From positions 30,246 through 94,245 of the forward strand of contig JBFWOF010000024.1 of the NCBI GenBank assembly GCA_050250665.1: a DNA stretch of 64,000 bases. Direction: 5' to 3'. A model generated the notes under the pieces. It did not search any database. It had not been told where the DNA came from and worked only from the letters and a program-made list of their open reading frames with translations. The position numbers were made by a program, and so were the translations under genes. Position 1 is the first letter of the stretch, and every line of letters starts with the position of its first letter. Origin of the DNA: JADKFD01 sp050250665 (GTDB taxonomy: Bacteria > Pseudomonadota > Gammaproteobacteria > Xanthomonadales > SZUA-5). Shown one piece after another: positions 7,861 to 16,647 of this stretch.

Positions 7861-8872
7861 GCAGGGCCTCCACGCATTCGCCGATCAGCTGCGGTCCGCG
7901 GTAGATCATGCCGCTGTAGAACTGCACCAGACTGGCGCCGGCGGCGATCTTGGCGGCCGCACCCGCACCATCGACGATACCGCCCACTCCGATGATCGGC
8001 AGCCGCGAACCCAGGCGCTCGGACATGCCACGCAGCACCGAGGTCGAGCGTTCCAGCAGCGGTTTGCCCGACAGACCGCCTGTTTCCGAGGCCAGCGGGT
8101 GCCCGGCTATCACCTCTCGGTCAATGGTGGTGTTGGTGCAGATCAGTCCATCGATACCGGACTTCAGCAGCACTTCGGCGATGCCGTCCATCTCGGTCGG
8201 AGTCAGGTCCGGCGCGATCTTCAGCAGCATCGGCTTGTGCTTGCCGTGAATGCCGGCCAGCCGCTCCTGCGCCTCGCGCAGGCTGCCGATGAAGCGCGCC
8301 AGCGCGCTTTCCTCCTGCAGATCGCGCAAGCCCTGGGTATTGGGCGAGGAGATGTTGACGGTGATGTAGCTGGCCAGCGGATAGACCCGCTCCAGGCACA
8401 GCAGGTAATCATCGACGGCGCGCTCATTGGGGGTGTCCTTGTTCTTGCCGATATTGATGCCGAGCACGCCCTGAAAGCGACTGCACTCAACATTGCGGAC
8501 CAGCGCATCCAATCCCTGATTGTTGAAGCCCAGGCGGTTGATCACCGCCAGTTGCTCCGGCAATCGGAACATCCGCGGCTTGGGATTGCCGGGCTGCGGC
8601 CGCGGGGTGATGGTACCGACCTCGATGAAGCCGAAACCCAGCGCCGCCAGCGCGTCGATGTGCGCCGCATTCTTGTCCAGACCCGCCGCCAGGCCCACCG
8701 GGTTGGGAAAATCGATGCCGAACACCCGCGTCGGCAATGCCGCGGGACGGCTGGCCAACAGTGGATTCAGCCCCAGCCTGTAAGCCGTTTCGATCGCCTT
8801 CAATCCCAGATCGTGTGCGCGCTCCGCATCCAGCGCAAACAGCAGGGGCCTTGCCAGTTGGTAGATCGACAT
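7844..8872 (-). CDS. pyrD: Dihydroorotate dehydrogenase (quinone), class 2
   Basis: A 342-residue protein, ATG at 8872 (complement), starting MSIYQLARPLLFALDAERAH. The N-terminal helical extension is the quinone/membrane-binding module of class 2 enzymes. Core motifs are NPVGLAAGLDKN, NRLGFNNQG, the NISSPNT substrate-binding strand with catalytic serine, and the C-terminal phosphate/FMN loop IGVGGIVDGAGA. It oxidises dihydroorotate to orotate and feeds electrons to the quinone pool in pyrimidine synthesis. The start is 2 bp downstream of the GNAT stop, and its own 3' end overlaps murB, so a single transcript is likely. Confidence 0.95.
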   Translation of the reverse strand: MSIYQLARPLLFALDAERAHDLGLKAIETAYRLGLNPLLASRPAALPTRVFGIDFPNPVGLAAGLDKNAAHIDALAALGFGFIEVGTITPRPQPGNPKPRMFRLPEQLAVINRLGFNNQGLDALVRNVECSRFQGVLGINIGKNKDTPNERAVDDYLLCLERVYPLASYITVNISSPNTQGLRDLQEESALARFIGSLREAQERLAGIHGKHKPMLLKIAPDLTPTEMDGIAEVLLKSGIDGLICTNTTIDREVIAGHPLASETGGLSGKPLLERSTSVLRGMSERLGSRLPIIGVGGIVDGAGAAAKIAAGASLVQFYSGMIYRGPQLIGECVEALRAQRG

Positions 8873-8874
8873 GC

Positions 8875-9411
8875 TCAGACCTCGCCTGTCAGATTCTTGG
8901 CATAGACCTCGAAGTACAGGTCCTGCCGCCGCGGCTTGCCAAAGCGTTCGTCGCCGTAGGGGAAAGGCGCGGTTTGGCCGGTAGCGGCATAGCCGCGCCG
9001 CAGATAGAAGGCAATCAGCTCGACCCGCGGCCAGATCACGGTCATGCGTACCTGGGACAGGCCCCAGTTGCGTGCCCGCTGCTCGCACTCGCGCAGAATG
9101 GCGTCGCCGATACCGCCGCCCTGCAGACCCGGCCGTACCGCGAACATGCCGAAATAGGCGGCATCGCCCTGTCTTTCCAGATTGGCGCAACCGAGCAGTT
9201 CGCCGTCACGCTCGGCCAGCAGGATGATCGAGCCCTCGCGTGCGATCGTGTCCAGCAGGCCGTCGCGATCGGTGCGCTGTCCGTCCAGCAGATCAGCCTC
9301 GGTAGTCCAGCCCTGACGGCTGACATCGCCGCGATAGGCGGATTCAACCAGTACCAGCAAGGCATCGACATCATCGGGTGTGGCGGGGCGGAATTGGAGG
9401 GGTGCGGTCAT
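8875..9411 (-). CDS. GNAT family N-acetyltransferase
   Basis: A 178-residue protein, ATG at 9411 (complement). The acetyl-CoA-binding A motif is visible as MFAVRPGLQGGGIGDAIL (R/Q-x-x-G-x-G/A pattern), preceded by the beta4 strand with LLGCANLERQ and followed by VELIAFYLRRGY, the typical motif B. The substrate is not predictable. It is the first gene of a tight trio with pyrD and murB. The short distance to pyrD (2 bp) implies co-translation, but no metabolic link to pyrimidine or cell-wall synthesis is evident. Confidence 0.88.
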   Translation of the reverse strand: MTAPLQFRPATPDDVDALLVLVESAYRGDVSRQGWTTEADLLDGQRTDRDGLLDTIAREGSIILLAERDGELLGCANLERQGDAAYFGMFAVRPGLQGGGIGDAILRECEQRARNWGLSQVRMTVIWPRVELIAFYLRRGYAATGQTAPFPYGDERFGKPRRQDLYFEVYAKNLTGEV

Positions 9412-9510
9412 GAGGTGCGGGCGCTGGGTTCGGGCAAGAAGCGTAAAGGGTCAAGGGCAATATGTGTCAGTGAAAGGCCGGTGAACCAGCCTCTTCAAGC
9501 CATACAACTG

Positions 9511-9770
9511 GCGTCATTGCGAGGAGCATAGCGACGAAGCAGTCGAGTGTTTCCGCAAACGAGCGTCTGGATGCCTTCGCTGCGCTATCCATGAACCCAT
9601 ATCGCAAGCTGTCCATGCGTCATTGCGAGGAGCGCAGCGACGAAGCAATCCAGGGTATCGCCGCACGCCCCTGGATTGCTTCCCCCGGATCAAGTCCGGG
9701 GTCGCAATGACGCTTGGGGTTCAGTCCCGCAGGCAGTGTCGGGCCGAAACTGACGGCTCGCAATGACGCC
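9511..9770. repeat. Composite CGTCATTGCGAGG repeats upstream of the GNAT-pyrD-murB operon
   Basis: Two copies of GCGTCATTGCGAGGAGC begin at 9511 and 9617. The second is a full inverted element ending in TCGCAATGACGC at 9713, with inner arms GAAGCAATCCAG and CTGGATTGCTTC. A third piece, GGCAGTGTCGGGCCGA with GGCTCGCAATGACGCC, lies at about 9732-9769. CCATGAACCCATATCG, between the copies, also recurs near 39720. The same family occurs at about 18490-18962, 36865 and 39574. These repeats occupy most of the 9412-9848 gap, which holds no gene that I can support. Confidence 0.85.
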
Positions 9771-9848
9771 CTATTGATTTCCGTTCAAAGTCTCGGGCCG
9801 ATCAATCAGTTCGCATACTTTTGAGTTTCCCCTGTCACCGCGCGCCCT

Positions 9849-11111
9849 TCACTGCTCCTCGGCACTGCCACCCACGGGCGCGTACGAACGCTGCACGTAG
9901 TCTTCAATCATGCCGACAAATTCTTCGCTGATGCGATCGCCGCGCAGCGTCGCCACCTTGGCGCCATCAATGAACACCGGTGCGGCCGGGCTTTCGCCGG
10001 TGCCGGGCAGGCTGATGCCGATGTTGGCGTGCTTGCTTTCGCCCGGTCCATTGACGATGCAGCCCATCACCGCCAGCGTCAGGTTTTCGACCCCACGGTA
10101 TTGCAAACGCCATTCGGGCATGCGCTCACGCACGTGCTCCTGGACCGTCTTGGCCAGTTCCTGAAAGAAGGTGCTGGTGGTGCGTCCACAACCCGGGCAG
10201 GCGGTCACCATCGGCGTGAATGCCCGCAGACCCATGGTCTGCAGCAACTCCTGGGCCACGATGACCTCGCGGCTGCGGCTTTCGCCGGGCTCCGGAGTTA
10301 GTGAGATGCGGATGGTGTCGCCTATGCCTTCCTGCAACAGCACCGCCAGCGCGGCCGTCGAGGCGACGATGCCCTTGCTGCCCATGCCGGCCTCGGTCAG
10401 ACCCAGATGCAGCGGATAGCGACTGCGTCGCGCCAGTTCTCGATACACCGCAATCAGCTCCTGCACACCGCTGACCTTGCAGGAAACGATGATGCGATCG
10501 GCGGGCAAACCGATCTCCTCGGCTCGCGCAGCACTGATCAGTGCCGACTGGATCAGCGCCTCACGGGCGACCGCCGGAGCATCCAGAGGTACTGCAGAGC
10601 GGGCGTTCTCATCCATCAGTCGCGTCAACAGGCCCTGATCCAGACTGCCCCAGTTGGCACCGATCCGCACCGGCTTCTGGTGCTTGATGGCGTGTTCGAT
10701 GATCGTGGCGAACTGGGTGTCGCGCTTGGCACCAAAGCCGACATTGCCGGGGTTGATACGGTACTTGGCCAGCGCCTCGGCGCATTCGGGATAGCGCGAC
10801 AGCAACAGATGGCCGTTGTAGTGGAAGTCACCGATCAGCGGCACCGGCACCGACATCCGGTCGAGCTTTTCGCGGATGCGCACTACCGCTGCCGCCGCTT
10901 CTTCGGTGTTCACCGTAATTCGCACCAACTCCGAGCCGGCCCGCCACAGCTGCGCCACCTGCCGGGTGGTGCCGTCAATATCGGCGGTGTCGGTGTTGGT
11001 CATGGATTGCACCACCACCGGCGCGCCGCCACCGACGGTACTGGCGCCTATGCGCACCGCCAGGGTCTGCCGGCGCGCCAGCGCGCCAAAACCGGGAATC
11101 TGATCAGTCAT
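9849..11111 (-). CDS. ispG: 4-hydroxy-3-methylbut-2-en-1-yl diphosphate synthase IspG (GcpE)
   Basis: A 420-residue protein, ATG at 11111 (complement). It catalyses the penultimate step of the MEP isoprenoid pathway through a [4Fe-4S] cluster. The N-terminal TIM-barrel part shows VVVQSMTNTDT, IGDFHYNG and RINPGNVG. The C-terminal cluster domain has CPGCGR near residue 307 and a third cysteine in VMGCIVNGPGES, with the conserved glutamate of the NGPGE loop. Length and motifs are standard for proteobacteria. The region just upstream on its own strand contains a heptamer array (see 11146-11201). Confidence 0.96.
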   Translation of the reverse strand: MTDQIPGFGALARRQTLAVRIGASTVGGGAPVVVQSMTNTDTADIDGTTRQVAQLWRAGSELVRITVNTEEAAAAVVRIREKLDRMSVPVPLIGDFHYNGHLLLSRYPECAEALAKYRINPGNVGFGAKRDTQFATIIEHAIKHQKPVRIGANWGSLDQGLLTRLMDENARSAVPLDAPAVAREALIQSALISAARAEEIGLPADRIIVSCKVSGVQELIAVYRELARRSRYPLHLGLTEAGMGSKGIVASTAALAVLLQEGIGDTIRISLTPEPGESRSREVIVAQELLQTMGLRAFTPMVTACPGCGRTTSTFFQELAKTVQEHVRERMPEWRLQYRGVENLTLAVMGCIVNGPGESKHANIGISLPGTGESPAAPVFIDGAKVATLRGDRISEEFVGMIEDYVQRSYAPVGGSAEEQ

Positions 11112-11145
11112 TGAGCATTCGACAGGCTAGGGATGGGGCACGCAC

Positions 11146-11201
11146 GGGGCACGGGGCACGGGGCACGGGGCACGGGGCACGGGGCACGGGGCACGGGGCA
11201 C
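11146..11201. repeat. Heptanucleotide tandem array (GGGGCAC)x8 upstream of ispG
   Basis: Eight perfect, directly adjacent copies of GGGGCAC, with one more detached copy at 11135. On the ispG strand it reads as GTGCCCC repeats, 35-90 bp upstream of the ispG start codon and downstream of the stop of the 11310 gene. Perfect short tandem repeats of this kind change copy number readily by slippage. Related GGGGCA-rich strings occur near 11278, 28740 and 29228. Confidence 0.95.
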
Positions 11202-11309
11202 GCAAAGATACTCAACATTGGGCGAACAGGTGGCAAGTGCCGGTGAACTCCGGAGTCGCTTGGACCGGCTGTTCCCGTGCCCCCTGCCCCGCTTCCCCTG
11301 CCCCGTCTC

Positions 11310-13046
11310 TCACACCGTAGACCAGATCTCGTCCAATTCCGCGGCCGGCGGCGCTTCCGGCGCGGCCAGCGTGGCCGCCGATCGCTGATCGCCGTAATGA
11401 AACTGCTTGTAGGCGCCGGTATTCTCGATCAGGTCCAGCGCATGCAGCGGCTCGACGAAATCGCGCTCTTCCATGCCGTTGGGATCTGGCAGCCGCAGCA
11501 ACTCGAGACCGCCGGTGGAATCCAGAATGGATGGCGCCAGCAAGGTGGGATGCTGGCTGCCATCGATGGCCAGCGGCGCCAGCAACAGTCCGCGGAGGAT
11601 CACCCGACTGGTCTGAGCCTCGCTGGTGGCACGCACTGCCACCGCTTCGACCCGGCGGCTCAGCAGCTGCACGCCAGCCTCCAGACCATCATTGTTGCCA
11701 CCCTTGAGCCAGCGCAGGACCCCGACCATCCAGTCACGCGGATCATCGTCATCGTCCTCATCCACCGGCGCCGCCAGTGCGATCAGCTCACCGACCTTGG
11801 CCTTCATGCCCTCGGCGTTTTCCCAGAACAGGCGGTAGCCGCCCAAGCTCTGGTCGATCACCCGCACCGTGTGCATGGTCGGCACCGCCGATTCCAGGCT
11901 GGCCTGGGCCCAGGCCGCCGAGCGCTCACGATCACTGAGGTTGATGCCGCCGCCGAGTTCGCCGACGAAATCCTTGAAGTCACGAACGCCAGCGGCGAGG
12001 TAATGCACGGCGTGCAAGCCCATGCAGGTGTCCATCTGGTGGTTTGCAGGCAGGCGCGGATGGTTGCGCTCGCCGCTGAAACTCCAGGCCAGCATGAGCT
12101 TCTGGACCACATCTGCGGCGATCTCCGGGCCATGACCCAGGCGACCGCGAACGGCAATCGATGCATCCTGATGGTGCAGCACGCGTACCTGATTCTCCAG
12201 CGCCGACACCAGACCGGTGGTGTCAAGTCGCCAGTAGCGTCCACTGACTTCTGCCGTCGGTGACAAGGGCGGCGAATCCGAGTGTGGATCGATGACGAAG
12301 GAACCGGTAGTCCCGTTCATGTCCAGTCGGCATGCCGCCGACCAGATCGCCGCCGCGGTACCGACATCGACGATTTCCTTCTGCGTCAACCGGTAGGGAT
12401 TACCGATGAAACTCAGCAAGGCCTGCAGATAGACGCATTCGGGCGTCAGCGTGACGCCGGGTACCTGCGGATCCGTGACCGCCTTTTCCGACAACTGCGC
12501 CTCGAAGGCAAATGCCGCCAGCCGATGCAGCAAACCCCAGACTCCGGACGGAATTTCACTGTAGGCGATGTAGCACTTGGTCAGGGTCTGCGAGCAATGC
12601 ACCAGCGCGCGCACCAGCGCCAGGGCCGCGCTGCGGCCGCGTAAAAAAGGCACATTGCCCTTGGGTGCGCAATAGTCGAATACGCAGGTGGCAAAGCCGA
12701 TTGCCAGTTCGCGATGAAAATCGCGCATCACCGCGCCGATCTGGCGCTTCTGCGTAGGCAAGGGCAGTGCTTGCCCCAGTACATGTCGCTCCATGCTGGA
12801 GATGACGACCGACACCGGGTGACGCATCTGCTCGAGGATGTCGATGCGCTGGTTCGGATCGACTTCAAGCTGATTGAGTTCTTTCAGGCCGTTGTAGAGC
12901 AATCGGGCGGTGGCACCACTGTTGGCCAGCGGCAACGCCTCGATCCACTGGCGCACGGCCTTGCCAGTGCAGGGGAAGGCATCACGACCCGGCCGCTCGC
13001 GTTTTGGAAGCGCTCCACCGAGCAATTCGAACGCGCTTTCTGCCAT
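11310..13046 (-). CDS. Hypothetical protein, 578 residues
   Basis: ATG at 13046 (complement) with a GGGGAG ribosome-binding site about 9 bp upstream. A TTG at 13064 is also in frame but less likely. The protein appears cytoplasmic: no signal peptide or membrane segments. The N-terminal half is helical (VRQWIEALPLANSGATARLLY, then a long region with LVHCSQTLTKCYIAYSEIPSGVW). The C-terminal half is more beta-rich and has an acidic run VDEDDDDDPRDW near residue 440. I associate this layout, from memory and weakly, with unnamed gammaproteobacterial proteins sometimes linked to cyclic-di-GMP (PilZ-like C-terminus). No diagnostic PilZ RxxxR motif is obvious, so I leave it unnamed. It is divergent from the oxidoreductase gene at 13185, with a 138-bp shared promoter region. 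Confidence 0.75.
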   Translation of the reverse strand: MAESAFELLGGALPKRERPGRDAFPCTGKAVRQWIEALPLANSGATARLLYNGLKELNQLEVDPNQRIDILEQMRHPVSVVISSMERHVLGQALPLPTQKRQIGAVMRDFHRELAIGFATCVFDYCAPKGNVPFLRGRSAALALVRALVHCSQTLTKCYIAYSEIPSGVWGLLHRLAAFAFEAQLSEKAVTDPQVPGVTLTPECVYLQALLSFIGNPYRLTQKEIVDVGTAAAIWSAACRLDMNGTTGSFVIDPHSDSPPLSPTAEVSGRYWRLDTTGLVSALENQVRVLHHQDASIAVRGRLGHGPEIAADVVQKLMLAWSFSGERNHPRLPANHQMDTCMGLHAVHYLAAGVRDFKDFVGELGGGINLSDRERSAAWAQASLESAVPTMHTVRVIDQSLGGYRLFWENAEGMKAKVGELIALAAPVDEDDDDDPRDWMVGVLRWLKGGNNDGLEAGVQLLSRRVEAVAVRATSEAQTSRVILRGLLLAPLAIDGSQHPTLLAPSILDSTGGLELLRLPDPNGMEERDFVEPLHALDLIENTGAYKQFHYGDQRSAATLAAPEAPPAAELDEIWSTV

Positions 13047-13184
13047 GTTCTGGAACTCCCCCAACTCAGTCCCCGGATCATAGCGCGCCTCGCTTCGAGG
13101 CGATCATTTCAGATTCAGGATTGCAGCGACTCATCACGGTACCTACACTCCACGCCCTGGGGACTGACATGGCGAGGGCATCTA

Positions 13185-15584
13185 ATGGGCGAAATCGTAG
13201 AGATCGCTATCGTTGGATCGGGGCCGGGTGGCATTAGTGCCGCGGCACGCGCAGCAGAGCTGAAAGTGCCGCATGTGTTGCTGGAAGCGGCTCCGCACCT
13301 GTCCAACACGATTTTCAGGTACCAGAAGGGCAAGCACGTCATGGCCGAACCCGAGGCCCTGCCGCTGCGCTCGCCGCTGGAATTCTCGCAAGGCAGTCGC
13401 GAGGCCATTCTTGAAGCCTGGGATCAGGGCGTCGCCAAGCTCGGCGTAAACGTACGTCACGGCGCTGAGGTTTCGGGCATCAAGAAGGTCGATGACCTGT
13501 TCGAGATCAGTATCGGTCGCACCGAGAAAGTGATGGCCCGCAACGTGGTGCTGGGCATCGGCCTGCAGGGCAATATCCGCAAGCTCGGCGTGCCCGGTGA
13601 TGACGCACCCTTCGTCCAGTACCAGTTGGACGACCCGGACGAATACGAAGCCGAGACCATCATCGTGGTCGGGGCCGGCGATGCGGCGATCGAAAACGCC
13701 GTGGCGCTGGCGAAACAGAATCAGGTGGTGATCGTCAATCGCCGCGATGAGTTTGCCCGCGCCAAGGAAGGCAATCTGCGCAATATTCTCAAGGCCATCG
13801 AAGACGGCACCATCGAGTGCTACTACGGTGCCGCTCCCGAACGCGTGGACAAGCTCTCGGTGGGCCGCAAGCCGGGCCGGTTGATCCTGAACACACCCAA
13901 GGGCCGGGCGCAGATCCTGTGTGACCGGATCATCGGCCGCCTCGGCGCCAATCCGCCCCGAGCCTTTGTCGAAGCCTGCGGCGTGGTCTTCCCGAACAAG
14001 GATCCATCGGCCGTACCGGCCATCAGCGAACGCTACGAGAGCAATGTGCCCGGGCTCTACATCGTCGGCGCGCTGGGTGGGTATCCGCTCATCAAGCAGG
14101 CCATGAATCAGGGCTACGAGGTAGTCGAGTACATCCTCGGCAACAGCGTCGAACCTGCGGACGAGCCGCTGCTCCGTGCCAAATTCGAGAAGATGCCTGG
14201 CTTTACCAGCGTTTCTGCAGCACTCTCGAAGATTCAGACAGCGGTGCCGCTGCTGGCAACGATCACACCGCTGCAGCTGCGCGAGTTCATGATCGATTCG
14301 CTGATCCGTTCACCCAAATCGGGCGAAGTGATCTTCAAGCGCAACGACTACACCAACAGTTTCTTCTGCGTGGTCGAGGGCCAGGTGCAGGTGGCCATCG
14401 ACGATGCCGGCAAGAATCGGATCACGCTCGGCGCCGGGGAGTTCTTCGGCGAGATGAGTCTGATTTCCGGTCGCCGCCGAAGCGCCACCGTCTATGCAGG
14501 ACCAGGCTGCGTGCTGATCGAGACGCCCCGACGCTCGATGCAGAAGCTGATCAATTCGGTCGATGCGGTGAAGAAGCTGGTCGATCGCACTTTCATTGCC
14601 CGCGCACTGGCCGCCCGTTTCGGCGCAGACGTGACTCCGGCACAGATCAACGAAGTGGTGTCCGGCGCGTCGCTGGCGCGCTACAAGGCGGGCGAGACGC
14701 TGTTCCGCGAAGGCGACGAAGGCGACAGCCTGCATCTGGTGCGCATCGGCTCGCTGACCATTTCACGAACCATCGGTGGCCGCGAAGTGGTGCTGTCCTA
14801 TGTCCCGGCCGGCAACTACGTCGGCGAAATGGCGATCATCGGCGGCGGCAAGCGCTCGGCGACGGCCAAGGCGGCAGTCAGCACAGAAACCATCAAGGTC
14901 GATCGCGATTCCTTCCAGAAACTTCTGACGCAGAATCCGACCCTGCGGGCCAAACTGGCGCAGGAAGTGAAGCAACGAACTGCCGAGAACATCACCATGC
15001 AGGCGGCGGCCTCGGGCGGAGACCTGATCTCCTTCCTGGTTGGTCAGGGTCTGGGCGAAGCCACCGATGTGCTGCTGATCGATGAGTCGCTGTGCGTGCG
15101 TTGCGACAATTGTGAAAAGGCCTGCGCCGAAACCCACGGCGGCACCTCCAGGCTGGATCGTGAGGCCGGCCCGACCTTCGCCAATGTCCACGTCCCTACT
15201 TCCTGCAGACACTGCGAGCACCCGCACTGCATGAAGGACTGCCCGGCGGACGCCATCCATCGCGCGCCCAATGGCGAGGTCTTCATTGCCGACAACTGCA
15301 TCGGCTGCGGCAACTGCGAGCGCAACTGCCCGTACGGCGTCATCCACATGTCGGCCAAACCCAAGAAGAAGCCGGGGCTACTTCAATGGCTGCTACTGGG
15401 CGCCGGACCTGGCCCAGGCAACTCACCCTATGACCCGGACAGTCACGAGAAGAAGGCGGTCAAATGCGATATGTGCAAGGACCTGAAAGGCGGCGCCGCC
15501 TGCGTGCGCGCCTGCCCCACCGGAGCGGCCATACGCATCAGTCCGGAACAGCTGCCCGAATACGCCTACGCACGAGGACCGTAA
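13185..15584 (+). CDS. FAD/NAD(P) oxidoreductase - dual cNMP-binding - 4x[4Fe-4S] fusion protein
   Basis: A 799-residue cytoplasmic fusion, ATG at 13185. Residues 1-325 form a thioredoxin-reductase-like flavoprotein with FAD motif IVGSGPGG, NAD(P) motif VVGAGDAA and a closing segment YIVGALGGYPLIKQAMNQGY. No redox CxxC of thioredoxin reductase is seen. Residues 370-480 and 500-610 are two cyclic-nucleotide-binding domains with phosphate-binding cassettes FFGEMSLISGRRRSATV and YVGEMAIIGGGKRSATA. Residues 636-776 are a DmsB/NrfC-like ferredoxin domain with four cysteine quartets: CVRCDNCEKAC, CRHCEHPHCMKDC, CIGCGNCERNC, and CDMC with CVRAC. The likely role, inferred, is to pass NAD(P)H electrons to the membrane protein encoded 3 bp downstream, gated by a cyclic nucleotide. 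Confidence 0.9.
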   Translation: MGEIVEIAIVGSGPGGISAAARAAELKVPHVLLEAAPHLSNTIFRYQKGKHVMAEPEALPLRSPLEFSQGSREAILEAWDQGVAKLGVNVRHGAEVSGIKKVDDLFEISIGRTEKVMARNVVLGIGLQGNIRKLGVPGDDAPFVQYQLDDPDEYEAETIIVVGAGDAAIENAVALAKQNQVVIVNRRDEFARAKEGNLRNILKAIEDGTIECYYGAAPERVDKLSVGRKPGRLILNTPKGRAQILCDRIIGRLGANPPRAFVEACGVVFPNKDPSAVPAISERYESNVPGLYIVGALGGYPLIKQAMNQGYEVVEYILGNSVEPADEPLLRAKFEKMPGFTSVSAALSKIQTAVPLLATITPLQLREFMIDSLIRSPKSGEVIFKRNDYTNSFFCVVEGQVQVAIDDAGKNRITLGAGEFFGEMSLISGRRRSATVYAGPGCVLIETPRRSMQKLINSVDAVKKLVDRTFIARALAARFGADVTPAQINEVVSGASLARYKAGETLFREGDEGDSLHLVRIGSLTISRTIGGREVVLSYVPAGNYVGEMAIIGGGKRSATAKAAVSTETIKVDRDSFQKLLTQNPTLRAKLAQEVKQRTAENITMQAAASGGDLISFLVGQGLGEATDVLLIDESLCVRCDNCEKACAETHGGTSRLDREAGPTFANVHVPTSCRHCEHPHCMKDCPADAIHRAPNGEVFIADNCIGCGNCERNCPYGVIHMSAKPKKKPGLLQWLLLGAGPGPGNSPYDPDSHEKKAVKCDMCKDLKGGAACVRACPTGAAIRISPEQLPEYAYARGP

Positions 15585-15587
15585 GCC

Positions 15588-16484
15588 ATGCATGATTCGA
15601 TCCTCGACTACCGCGGCTATCGCTATCTCTGGGTCTCGCTGATCCTGTCCATCGGTTCCATCGCCGCCTACCTCTGGCATGACCCCATCGGCGTACCCAA
15701 CGGCGGCTCTTGGCTGGGCTATACGCTCGGCACCATCGGCGCACTACTGATTCTGTGGCTGCTGTGGTTCGGCATCCGCAAGCGCCGCTATGCACGGGCC
15801 AGCAGCAGTGCCCGCGGCTGGCTGTCGGCCCACGTGTACCTGGGCACCACCCTGATCCTGATTGCCTTTCTGCATTCCGGTTTCCAGGTGGGCTGGAACA
15901 TCCACACGCTGGCGCTGGTGCTGATGCTGCTGGTGATCTTCAGCGGCTTCTTCGGCGTCTATGCCTACCTGCGCTTTCCCTCGCTGATGACGCGCAATCG
16001 CGCCGACACCACGCGCAAGGCCATGCTCGAGGAAATCCGCGAACTGGACCAGCAGGCACTGCAGATTGCCGACAAGGTCGACAAGAGCATCCACGACACC
16101 GTGCTCGGATCGATCCAGCATGGTCAGCTGGGCGGTGGCGTCTGGGCACAGCTGACCGCCAGGGATGATTCCGCCGCGGCACTGGCCAAGCTCAAGGACG
16201 CGGTTGTGAACGCCGATTCGAGCAAGGCCTCGTCGACGAAGACCGGCCAGACCATGGTGATGATGGTCGACTTTCTGGCCAATCAGGCCAACGACGGCCA
16301 GAGCGAGCAGTTGCGCCGGTTGATCGACCTGATTTCGCGCAAGCGCTCACTGGCGTCCAGGGTGGCCCGCGACATCCAGCTGCAGGCGATGATGGAAATC
16401 TGGCTCTACGTCCACGTGCCGCTGTCGCTCGGACTACTTGGCGCCCTGACGGCGCACGTCCTGTCAGTGTTCTTCTATTGGTGA
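15588..16484 (+). CDS. Membrane protein with b-heme-like histidines
   Basis: A 298-residue protein, ATG at 15588, only 3 bp after the oxidoreductase stop. Predicted membrane segments are at about residues 12-30, 42-63, 79-97, 106-128 and 272-296, with a soluble helical loop (about 135-265) between the fourth and fifth. Histidines lie inside or at the ends of membrane segments: about 82 (LSAHVYLG), 96 (AFLHSGF), 106 (WNIHTL), one in YVHVPLSLG and one in LTAHVLSVF near the C-terminus. This is the arrangement expected of bis-histidine b hemes. I do not recognise a named family. From context it would move electrons from the Fe-S domain upstream to the periplasmic cytochrome downstream. Confidence 0.75.
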   Translation: MHDSILDYRGYRYLWVSLILSIGSIAAYLWHDPIGVPNGGSWLGYTLGTIGALLILWLLWFGIRKRRYARASSSARGWLSAHVYLGTTLILIAFLHSGFQVGWNIHTLALVLMLLVIFSGFFGVYAYLRFPSLMTRNRADTTRKAMLEEIRELDQQALQIADKVDKSIHDTVLGSIQHGQLGGGVWAQLTARDDSAAALAKLKDAVVNADSSKASSTKTGQTMVMMVDFLANQANDGQSEQLRRLIDLISRKRSLASRVARDIQLQAMMEIWLYVHVPLSLGLLGALTAHVLSVFFYW

Positions 16485-16647
16485 TCGTGTGCGGCGCCAT
16501 GCGCGCCACGCTCCAGACCTGAGGCCGATTGGTGAGCGAAATTATGGGAACAGACATCGGGATCGCAGGCTGTGATCCATCAATCCTGGGTTTTCACGGG
16601 TCACGCTGCGCCGCACGTGAGCCATCCGCGAGAGGGGACCTCACGCC

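Noticed and set aside
11135..11201. CRISPR or coding interpretation of the GGGGCAC array
   Set aside because: Units are 7 bp without spacers; open frames through it give only Gly-His-Gly-Ala repeats.
12714..13184. N-terminal extension of the FAD/cNMP/Fe-S protein
   Set aside because: It would overlap the divergent 578-residue gene and has no family resemblance. The FAD motif starts properly after the ATG at 13185.
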